Both the position numbers and the translations under genes were made by a program. From Lineus longissimus (taxonomy: Eukaryota; Nemertea; Pilidiophora; Heteronemertea; Lineidae): a stretch of 64,000 nucleotides of DNA. This document shows, in pieces, positions 50,915-61,230 of the stretch. Every line of letters begins with the position of its first letter. Position 1 is the stretch's first letter. A model generated the notes under the pieces. The model saw only the letters and a list, made by a program, of their open reading frames with translations, did not search any database and was not told where the DNA came from. The stretch spans positions 2,292,001-2,356,000 of the forward strand of contig NC_088316.1 of the NCBI RefSeq assembly GCF_910592395.1, given 5' to 3'.

Positions 50915-53474
50915 CAGCTGATTTAGCAGAAAGGTTAGTCGGCTGGCTGCGAATGTGAGCAGTTAGTTCTGAACTCGACGCAGTGCTAAGCGGTTGGATA
51001 ATTCTATGGATTATTACCCAAGTTACATTATGACATTCCATCTAATGGATATATATTGACAACCTCAGGAATATCACTAATAGGGCTTCAAAAATAAAAG
51101 GTAAACCTTTAGATTTTTTCTTTTTGTTAATAAATCTTTATCTCTTCTTGAATATAATAGTTGTGGAGTTGGTTCCGAGTACAAATCTTGAAGCGACATT
51201 TGGGGGATTAAACGCATGCACTTTCATAAAACGCGGTTATAAGTGTCATTGAACGATATAAAATATGTCAGGGACAGGGTCAATGTCCACCACGCCAAAT
51301 TAGTTCTTTGTCTCACTTTTACAATCAAATCAACATTGTCCTTCTGATAAGCAATGAAATTGAATTGAACAATACTGATTTAAATGATTTTGATCCCGCA
51401 AAGTGGCCAATTTGATAAAGAGCCGGGAGTACACACTTTTAAACACATTTCGTAGGAAATATGTTTGATTCGGGTGAGAATCTTTAATATTTCATGTGTT
51501 ATTAACTGTTTGACTTTCTTGGTTTAACATTTCCGTCCTCGCTTCACACGTCATTATTTTAATGAATGAACACCAAATCAATATATTGAAACTAAAAGTT
51601 GAAATAAGCACAGTACGCTGTCTTATTTATTGATCAAAGTTTGAGTGAACGACAAAGGAATGACTGTTCAAATAAAGATTTAAAGAAAAACTGTTCACAA
51701 CGTCTGGTATCTTAAGTACAACGAAATTAACCCAAATTCCACTAATTTTCCAATAACGAAAGTCGATTAGTACTGAGTAGGTTATTGAGTTTTGAGGGAA
51801 TGAAACTGAGACAACAAGTCACACGCATAGTAGTTATTAAGACCAGTATATTAATTTTTTTTTCATTTGAGTGCCCGACAAACCGGCATTGTGTACTTTC
51901 TTGCGCAATAGTCGCTTTTGGAAAGTTTGAGTCAAACGTTGTGATAAATACGTATTAAGAATCGCGATGTCTGATAATTTCATCATGCATGGCAATTGCT
52001 CATAAATTTGCCAGGGGTGCGTTATTTCATTACTTCTATTTTTACGCGCGCGTATAGTTGGTCCAATCACCCGCGTTGTCAATCTTGACACTAGAGGCGC
52101 TGATTTCGTAAATTTCGGCACTTGGCGAGTTTGGCGGATTGTGCGTCTTAGCACGGTGGTGATTGGTTGTAACTAAATGTGCGTCATGCGTCAGAGCTTG
52201 TTCTGATTGATTGATTGGTTGTCTTGTTTACGCGCGTCATGCGTCGAAAACGTTATTTGTGATTTTGGGTAGTAATTCTAACCGTGCGTCTGTACGTAAA
52301 AGCGATGCACGCATGTCGATTCGGCCCGATTTCCAACGCACGTGCCTTGTATCAGTTATAAACTGTCATCAGGAAACAGCCCTTATTGATGGTGGCCATG
52401 CACTCCGCGCATTGCCTCAAATGGGGAATGACACCCTCCGTGAATGATTTAGGAGGGTATATGGTGGCCAAGATGAGAAGTATGAAGTTTCCCCGACCTT
52501 GTACTTCGTCTCTTCCTTTTGTTCCGCACGGAAGTCTAGACAAGTATTCTCATCTAATGAGGTCATTAATTACCATCATTAATTAATGGCTGATTCGTCA
52601 TATGCGGTTACTATACTGGTGTCAAACGGCACAGCACTTTTTCTCTCCATGGTGTCATTAGAGAAAAAATCTGACATGGACTAATTTGGGTTAAATAGGG
52701 TTACATTGTTGCGGTACTGATAGTGTGACTGCGTGCTGCTGCCTTGGGTGGTTGGGCTTGCACTTTTCAGGATAAGGACCTGTCTTCGTTTACTAAAACT
52801 CTGTATCGCGAATGGTGCTCTATACTAAAATCATAAGGCACCGACGGGTTCCCATAAGGCACAAGCATATCCGACGCCATAAGGAAATGACCAGACTGAC
52901 CAACCAGAGAATTCCTGCATGCTAATTAGTGCCGCGCGTGAATATTTATTAGAGACTTTGCCACTATGTCATGCATATAACCTCCTTAATAGAACGGACT
53001 GATATAGACAAAGCATGCCGTGCGCTTTATCCTTAGTGGCCGTACTTTCCGCTCACGCATAAAAAACAAAAGGTAAATCCGACTTAATTACGGATCACTC
53101 CTATTATTTATCAATCTTACCCCATTGGGTCGGCAAGCTTTGAAATTTCATTTATCAATCATGTTACGCAATTGACAATGTGTGATATATACCTTAACTA
53201 ATCCATTGAAATTCCATTTTATATTTAGAGAATCCAAGAGCGAAATTGTCGTCTGCTATTGATCGATTGGAGCATAGCCTAGCGGCGTAACTGGACTCTA
53301 CATTTCTGAAACGCGTGAATTGGGACTGCGTTTGGTGCGCTATGAAAAGAAGCGATTCGTACTACAGAGATACTTACTTCATTTTAACACACTCTGAACT
53401 GGAAAGTCGGTGAAAATAATGATTATCATCAACGTTCTGCGACATTTTGTGCAAGCCCCTGGACGGTTAAAGTC
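50915..53474. other. Shared divergent upstream region between MICU and FGF
   Basis: 2.6 kb between the two head-to-head genes. It is mostly AT-rich, with a CpG-richer core at about 52.04-52.36 kb. Apart from the sites listed separately I see no coding exon. A minus-strand frame at 51837-52154 (105 codons) resembles no known family. This region should hold the FGF promoter, its 5' UTR and enhancers. Confidence 0.6.
52063..52245. promoter_or_regulatory. Candidate FGF-side promoter core with three CCAAT boxes and a duplicated module
   Basis: CCAAT at 52063-52067 and inverted CCAAT (ATTGG) at 52162-52166 and 52214-52218. Each ATTGG is followed 19-20 bp later by GCGTCATGCGTC (52181-52192 and 52234-52245), so a module of about 53 bp is repeated. 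The surroundings are CpG-rich compared with the flanks. Paired CCAAT boxes suggest NF-Y. Which gene it serves is inferred from position only. Confidence 0.35.
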
Positions 53475-53478
53475 ATGA
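53419..53478 (+). other. Upstream ORF overlapping the FGF start codon
   Basis: A 19-codon reading frame begins at ATG 53419 and stops at TGA 53476-53478. The stop overlaps the FGF ATG (53475) as ATGA. It starts MIIINVLRHF. If the transcript starts upstream, ribosomes would end exactly on the FGF start, an arrangement linked to termination-reinitiation control. The frame exists in the sequence; that it is transcribed and translated is inference. Confidence 0.4.
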
Positions 53479-53793
53479 ATGGAGTGTCTCTGTCATCGGG
53501 CAGTCCAGTCGCCTCTCCTGGCTTTACAACCGCACTCCCCATCATTTCTCAACCAAACCAAGGATTACATTTTAGTGAACATATACCAAACATAGCTAGG
53601 ACTATTCAAGTAAAGGCACCGACCATGGGAAGAAGGGAACGCAAATTAAGGAATTACAAGCGGTTACTACGACGGGCGCGAAGAAATCGTGCCAGTGAAC
53701 CGTGCAGGATGTACGCGGGTGTTGGGTCGTTTCTTAGGATCCATACAAATGGAACAGTAGACGGCGAATTCTCAAAAAACCCAGGCGAATTAA
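53475..53793 (+). CDS. Fibroblast growth factor, first coding exon (FGF9/16/20-like by position)
   Basis: FGFs are secreted or nuclear beta-trefoil ligands of receptor tyrosine kinases. The exon gives 106 residues plus one base and ends at TTAA|GTAAGT (phase 1). Residues 79-97 read MYAGVGSFLRIHTNGTVDG, the first beta-hairpins of the FGF core (FGF2: FFLRIHPDGRVDG; FGF9: FHLEIFPNGTIQG, from memory). The exon stops where FGF genes carry their first, phase-1 intron. An Asn-Gly-Thr sequon at 92-94 corresponds to the one in FGF9 and FGF16. There is no N-terminal signal peptide, as in FGF9/16/20 and FGF1/2. Residues 52-73 are very basic (GRRERKLRNYKRLLRR onward). The Cys usual after the Leu-Tyr or Met-Tyr is Ala. 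An in-frame TAA at 53385 lies upstream and 53475 is the next in-frame ATG; ATG at 53625 has a better context and could be an alternative start. Exons 2 and 3 were not found up to 64000. Confidence 0.85.
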
Positions 53794-54694
53794 GTAAGTA
53801 CCCTTTAAGCAACAGTTTCTCTCCTCCTTCTTCTTTCCCCTCCCTCCCATGAAGCCCATGCAATAAACTTAGTTTCGTCCTCAGTGAGCGTTCTGTCTAA
53901 CCTCACAGGAACCACTGGTGACAAGGCATCACTTCATACACCCCTCGCAAATTAGATCTGTCGTATCCTCCTCCTCCCCTCGCACACGTTACTGAGCTCG
54001 GTCGTTAGTGCCGAGTGCTGGTCTGAGCTTCAGGATGCACTTGACAAAAATGACGTTTTTAAAATGATCGTGGTGATACACCACAGCAATAATCAAACTG
54101 CCGAACTACGCTTAACGAAATTCGGAAAAAAACTGGTCATGCCTACCAGTATTTGGAAAATAGCATCTGCGGGATGACCACATGCAGTGGCTAAAGCTTT
54201 GTTCCGTTGTGACCATTCAGTTGTTTCCCGCCTTTATGTATTTCATTTACTTTCGTTGCACTTAATCATCAGATGAACCCTTGAAAGCTACTCGTTATCT
54301 CTTAAATACATTGTTCAGTAAGAAGTTATTTGGCAATACGTGTTTTGATTCTTTCCTCAAGTTCAAAACAAACGCTTTCTCGACCTCTCATAACTGTTTC
54401 ACTGCTCAGTTCAAGCAAGATCCTCTAACCACATGTCGATTAGACTGTCTTGAACCGCAAAGAACCATTTTCAAGAAGGAGGTGTTTACAAACAAAGGCA
54501 TGCTCCTAACCAGCAGCCCGAAGCTACATCCTCATAAAGATGCTTCGCGTCTATAGCCATCAGTTGGCACATTAACCGACCATTCCACCGGTGCGAGTGC
54601 CACTCGTTCGATTACTAGTCTCGTTAACCGTCGTTTTAAACGGATTTAATGGGGATGCGGAGACGCAGCTTATTGACCGGGTGGCGCGTGGGGA

Positions 54695-56804
54695 TTAAGC
54701 GTAACATAACAAGCAGGAGCTACTTCCTATCAACAGGACGGCTATGCTGTGCATTTGGCGTTGACGGTCAATGAAAACCGACCAAGAGCCGCAGGACAGA
54801 GGAAAGAAGCCAAAATGTATTTTTAACGCTCTTTGCCTGATGTCCAAGCCATCAGCCTGAAGCTCGCGTGATACCTTCCATGCTCCGTCAATAAGATATA
54901 TTGTTCTTGTTCTTTGATTCTCTTCGCCAATTCCCCCTGACGAGAAGTTGGAGCCTACAAATAGGCATGAAACCTCCAACACGTTGGAAGGACATCGACA
55001 TCAGCCAATGCAAAGTAGATACTGGCCATGTCCTTCTATAACACTGGCAGATGATTGGATGGAACAGTGTCAGATGTATTAAAAGGACTCGGATACTGAA
55101 AGATATATCTAAGGAACATTATAGCATAGCAAAGGAGAGTTGGTGAGGAAAGAGTATCAGTGTTCATAGTCCAACTGTGTTGGTCAAGGCAACGCACAAA
55201 ACGCGTTTGTGCCAATCTAATATACGTCTCTAAAATTTGTTCAGCACTTTTGAAGGACATGGCATCGAAGAAGTTGGCTGCTGAAAACGATGTGACCAAA
55301 CCTGGAACGAGTTGTAGCTCTAGGTTTTGAAAGAAGCTGTAGCTTCCGTGGTAGGATTCATTCGCCACACCATCCGCGCCAAGGAGTAGAGAACTCAAGT
55401 ACCATATTGGCTCCATCTTTGCCTTCAGAAGATTTATTGCGACTGAACCAAGTGACCCATGTGGTTCTTACTTTTATGGCCGTCTGCAGCCACCACCAGA
55501 CAGCCAGAACGACAAGGTTATCATGCTTCGTCACGCATCGCCATGTGGCCTTGCAGTATAGAGACCTTGAGAAGCAAAACAGAAGGTTGATGCTCTTGAT
55601 ATCAACTTCTGAACTTACTCTTGGTGTTACCAGCTGGGGTTACCAAGTGTAAGTAATGGCATCATACCTTTTTGGTGTTATATGGCAGCCCATATGTATG
55701 CTACACTTTAGTTCCTCTAACTGGACAATGTTTGCTATCTGCTGCAATTTTCCTTCAAATCAATCTGTGTTAGGTTAACACAGCCAATCACTAAGCGTAC
55801 AGTCAGTCTCCGGCTTGTGGACAATGCTTTGCATTTCTTCATGCCTTCGTGGCAATGTTCTTCCATTTCCTTGGAGTTTCTCAGTTCCAAGGGACACCAA
55901 TCCAGTGGTTCCCGAGCAGTGGTCACGGTCACAGGCGAGTCTCCCTTCGCTTGGAATAGCGATTACCAGCTCTATGAATTCTACGGACCCGGGTAATTCT
56001 GATGAGCTTCCAAGCAAGCGTGCTCTCTTAACAACGTGGCTGGTTCCTACAGGTACACTTCTTGGCATAGTAGTAATGTTCCGGGTTCTGGGCGCCAGGA
56101 AAACTAATGGAGTAAAGCGTTGCCATCTCGTTGCCTAATGATTTCCTTCTGAAAAATAACATTACTATAATACAGCGAGGCCCCTGGAGGCGGCGAAGCT
56201 TTGATATTGAGTGATAGCTCCCCCAGCTAGAGCAGGTAGTCGAAGAAGGTAACACCACGTAAATGCAAAGTTTCTAACTTATTACTAGTATGAACCTTGA
56301 TGTAGACTTCTTTAATATTTTCTGTAAAGTTTTTGAAGTATCTCATCAGTTCGATGCAGAACTTGCATCCATCGAAATGGTATCACTTGTAATACTGCTT
56401 TGCGCAAATCAGATGTATTAGATAAAGTAATATTCTTCCTGGTCAGCCAGAGGTTGGCACCCGAATGACTCGTGTTAGCTTCCGCAGAAGAATCGTCCTT
56501 TCCTTCCATCAGGTGATTTTCATGCAGACATTCTGATGGTCAACTGTCACATCAAGAAGACATGGCTTGTCACACTTAACCTCCCCTGAGACGGCAGCCT
56601 GTATAAGCGCAGGTTTGCCTTGTTCTTGCAATAATCCACAAAAAACATATCTTCCCAACGAAAGTCATACGATGTTCGTTCAAGGAGACCCATGACAAAA
56701 CATGCGGAAACAGTGCGAGTAATTTGTGTATTGATGTTTAGACATGTGGTGACCCAACTCTCAACCAGCAAAAACAATGTTACAAGAATCTTCAAACTGG
56801 ACAA
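54695..56804 (-). other. Unassigned stretch with several minus-strand open frames
   Basis: Open minus-strand frames cluster at 54695-54982, 55036-55416 (126 codons), 55775-56068, 56312-56509 and 56547-56804. Residue composition is more protein-like than elsewhere, for example LLERTSYDFRWEDMFFVDYC and FSAANFFDAMSFKSAEQILE. No frame contains a motif I recognise. Stops and frame changes separate them, so this could be a decayed gene or transposon, or chance. A plus-strand frame at 55407-55652 also ends near a GTAAGT word. Confidence 0.2.
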
Positions 56805-56904
56805 GAGATACTGACACTAGCGTCGCTGTCTTTTGTTACTCCAGTCTTTCCCATCGACGGAAGTGGCGTAAAACTGTGAGAGATCATCAGAGTTTTGCTC
56901 CACG

Positions 56905-57150
56905 ATCATCTCAATGATCGATGCGTGTGTCACAACTTTTTGCAGCAGGTCGGATTTGTATACATGTATCCTGTGGTAAACTGTCGAACTGCTGCACCAT
57001 GTGCGTGCTCTGTGTTTCGTCACAACTTCTTCAGATTAGACTTGCAACTTACCCAGTGGTAAGCGCGTACTGCTGCCTCAAGTGCATGCTCTGTCATTCG
57101 TCCAACTTCTGCAGATCGGATTTGCATCGTACCCTGTCGTACACGTACTC
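56905..57150 (+). repeat. Degenerate tandem repeat, about 80-90 bp, three copies
   Basis: CACAACTTTTTGCAG-AGGTCGGATTTG-type blocks at about 56931, CACAACTTCTTCAGATTAGA at 57021 and CCAACTTCTGCAGATCGG at 57102. Each is preceded by a TGC(G/A)TG word, and two by CTGCTGC(A/C). Confidence 0.6.
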
Positions 57151-60100
57151 GTATACACAGCAATACTAAAAACACATTGGTGCTGAGGAGACTGACGAGA
57201 GCTTCATTGGGTAAATCTCCAAATACGACAAGCATCCTGTATTTGTCGTAACATCGGTTGAATTCTGTCTGGTTTGTCACGTATCTATATCCTCACATGC
57301 TATGGCAGTAAACGGGGACAGCAAGTTTGCTGGCGCGCAATCGGGTAAACTTAAAAACGCTTTCTGTAGACTAGGCGAAGGTAAGTCAGTCTACCCTCTG
57401 TGTGTCTTCACATCGAGCAGGTAGGTTCAATGTTTTTATTGTACCGAGGCCAACAGTTGTAGAGCCTGTAAATGATGATGGTTACAATCAAAAGCATGCT
57501 TAAGACAACTAACTTTACCACCAGACATTAGCAAAACACATCTTTCACCGATATGTATACACGGCCGTTTACCATCTGCTAACTGTTTAGTCTTCCGGGT
57601 TTCTTTAACCCTTTCAGCCGATCGAGGGGAGGGTGGAGGACGTATGCAGATGAATGCCCTCTCAAAGCTGAGGACGCTTACAAGATGTTCTTTATAATGG
57701 ACAGTTGGCTTTGCATTATCGCAAGCGTTGACTTTTGTACGAACTGAAGTTCCTTTGCGTGGTCCAGACCCGATTTTTCATGTTTTCTTCACTTGCTTCC
57801 TGGCCTGGGAATTGGGAGACTGTTGTGATCATTTAGGCCATTTAGGCCAAGGCCAGACTTGAGTAAAGCTGGCAATGGATCATTATTCTGATAAGCTACA
57901 CGCTATTCCTAATGGCAGCATTTTGTTCGAGAACGTGGTATGTTCCCAATGTTAAAAATGCAACGTGTGTTACTACTAATGCACCTCTTGATAATTTTTC
58001 ATTTTCCCCTCGGCGCTTCAAAATTTGTTTAAAGTATTTAATGGTAACATTCACACGCTAAATGCAGATATAACGTAACTCTCGCTTTAATGACAGAATT
58101 CTGCTCAACCCTGCGCTTATTAACCTTGTGCCTTTTTCACAAGAATAATGTCCTAGTGGGATTAGGGTTGTAAGAACGCTACTCGTGGACGTAATGCGCT
58201 TGTCGCGGAGTTAGGATATTGTACCACTTGTCAGAGGCTATTAGATATTGTAAAGGCCTCACCAGGGTACCAAGGGAACTGCTTTTTAAGTCCAGAAGGC
58301 ACGAAATGATCCGCATTCGATGTGGGAGGTGCAACCAGATCAGCCAAAACTTCTCAGCGGGACAATTTAATTTGAAAACGTCTAAGGATGTGTTGTTTTC
58401 GTCTGACCGACGTGGGCCGGTCGGATTAGTCTGTTCCAGTCGTCCTTTTCTTGCAAATTCGCCCCTGGCCTTGCCTAATGTTTCACAGGGCGAAATTGTC
58501 AAGGAATGTAGTGAAAAGATCCCTCATATTCGCAGCCGTGGTCCCAGGCGTGCGTCCAATGTCTCCAATTGTACGGATTGCAGTCCAGTCAGAGCTGCAA
58601 CCTCGAACACATGAAAACGGCCATGGTTGCTTTAAAAGCGATCACATCAACCCAGAACGTGGCGGCAATTTTTCAGAAATATCGTATTTTCATGAAAATT
58701 ATCCAAAATATCTCATAGATTTACGACGTAATTTCGGTATATATACACATCAGAAAGAAAGAAATATGAGGCCATGGTCGCATACTGCACGAAGAAGTCG
58801 ACACGTAATCCATTATACATATGATCAGACTTAACTTATTACATACCAAATCATAACACAATATTACATAATCATTACCACATAAATGCCGATTTTAATT
58901 GCATTACGTTGTCGGTTACTCGATATTAGATATATAAGTAGCTTCCACCGCAATGCCGGTGCCTTACTTAATGGGTTTGTGTACCTAATAGTTTGTCTTA
59001 ATACCACATCGAGCGACATCAATAGACATTTGGACACTTACATCCTGCTGCTTTCTGAACGGACTTGGAAATTCCATGACATGTATGCGGTCTAATTTGA
59101 TGTTTATTGTTAAAAAACCAGCTTAATCCAGTGCTGAAAAATCTTTCAGCCCCTCTGGGACCTTGTTTTGAATTGCTGGTCAAAACAACATATTGGAATG
59201 CGGGCAGACTATAGTATTTTGGGCTAGATCGTATGCGTATTCGTCTACCATTCGCCGACTCTTGCAATTGACACTGTCCAGCCCGCTTTTCTCTGCACCC
59301 CTTTTGAAAAGTCGTAGTGGACTCTCTAGCTCTCTCTTGTATAGAGACACTGAAATATTGGGAACACCAAAAAACGTTACATCTGTAGTCTTTCAAGTTG
59401 AGCAATCTTACTATCAGCACTCTTTCTCACTTTTTCCATACCGCCGAGATACCTGTAATTCGAATTGCATTTCTTTGGAAAACAACTCTTGTTTTATGAT
59501 GTCCCGGTGAGGTATCTCGCGCCAGGTGTTGTAAAATTGACTACAACACCTCCTGGGATCAGATTCACTTGTTTGTAACACGAATCATAACACCAACAAC
59601 AAAAACAACTTGACGTGAGTTTCTTTCCGTCTGGTGCTCCGAGAAGCTTATTTCAGAGGTTGTGAGGGAAAGCCGACAGTCTGAAGTTGTGGCTTTCACG
59701 ATCTCTCGATATCTGTAAATATCTAGTAACTTCACAGGTACATCAACTTCAAGTTCGTCACTATGATACATTGTGCGCATGCGCACCGGAAGTCAAGCGT
59801 TACTTATTTTGACCAGAGTGACGTTGCATGCACCTTGGGAGAAGAAATTTTACGGGTTTACGGGCTTAAACAGATTCATCTGTCTCACTTTTGTTAGTAA
59901 TAGAGATTGGCTGCTGGCTGTCAGGGTCGGTCGGGTCATCAGTCCGCGGCGTGCCAACGAGAGGGGAAGTCCTTTGAAGCGAGATTTATCTACTTGTCTA
60001 ATGGAGGAATAATTCACAAGCAACGTATCAATATTTTCCCTGCTAAACAGGGTGTATAATTTGTTGTGTTAGGTTATAGGTCTAGAAAGACATTGCAGAT

Positions 60101-60942
60101 TAAGGGAAGTATTTATAAGCCTGTGTAAATTAACTTGGGTTGGCGCAGGTCCTTCATAGACTAACAGCAAACCGCCAATATAAACATCCCCAAAATACTA
60201 TTAACTTATAAAGAAAACGCACCAGTTCACCGTGAAGGAAATAATGCGAAAACTTAGAAACCTTATTCGGAATGCAAAGCGCTAAGTAAATTGTTTTTGA
60301 GGGGCTCAAAGGCCCTTGTTAGTTCGTTGGATAGCTCGAGGCCCTGTGCTAGTCGGCAGGACGTCAAAGGTACGCCGGGGTGAAATGGTTGGTTGCAGGA
60401 GGTAGCCAGAGCACCCGACACCCCAACTGAGTTTTCAGTGATTTGGTGCTGGTACGACCGGTGCAGATTGGCAACAACTCGCACGTTAATGGTCATCAAA
60501 ATGTTTAACCAGCGCTTGCCGTATCTTCCTTCATTCTTGAAGCGACCACAATACCGCCGCATACCAAGAAAGCAAGTGTTTGACTTGGCTCAAAAAGTGG
60601 ACAAATAATAACTGTATTATATTTGTGTCCTGTTTTATGTTATTGGAGCTGGTATCTGAGACCCTTGCACCCAGTTTAGGTAACATTATTTGAATGTCAA
60701 GTAACGTACTGAAAGCAGGATACTTGGCACTTTTGCAAGTTATAGGGAAAAGTCCTCAAGGTCACACCAATGTCACATTCGCCGAATGAGTTATGTTGTG
60801 ATGGTGCCTTTATGTGGGCGTTTAAGGGCCCGATCATATCAGAAGCTAGGGACCATTGTGGTACAATTCCTCTGCTTGATTCGAACCAACAAAACAAGTC
60901 CAAGCTAATATGTATTCGCAATAGAAGTTTGCGATTTCACTG

Positions 60943-61230
60943 ATGATCAATGGGGGTGGATTCCGGGAGAGGTCACGCACCATGCCCGGGCAGGTCGGAC
61001 TTGGCCGCTCCTGGACCTTGGGGCAACAAACCCCACGGACTCGGGAAAGGATTATGAGACACCCGATCTCCTATAGCCCTTTGCGCGGCCGCGGTGCGCT
61101 CAGATCTCCACCAAGCTTTAACTTCGTAAACCTCGGAGAGGAAATTGCGATGAGGTTGAACAAACTTGCTTTAATGGCGGTACGTCTGGGTGCCTTACTG
61201 GCCACGCTTTTCGGCACCTCAGTTGAATAA
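60943..61230 (+). other. 95-codon GC-rich open frame, unassigned
   Basis: The frame covers a GC-rich patch with a GCGGCCGC word. From Met70 it could read as a short signal-like peptide (MRLNKLALMAVRLGALLATL). AATAAA follows the stop. There is no recognisable family, and no splice or neighbour support. Confidence 0.12.

Noticed and set aside
54281-54556. 91-codon plus-strand frame as FGF exon 2
   Set aside because: It lacks the Tyr-Leu-(Gly/Ala)-Met block, and the length does not fit the usual 104-nt middle exon.
58219-58834. Two overlapping plus-strand frames of about 130 codons
   Set aside because: Overlapping frames with no motif. A CxxC at the start is not enough to call a zinc finger.
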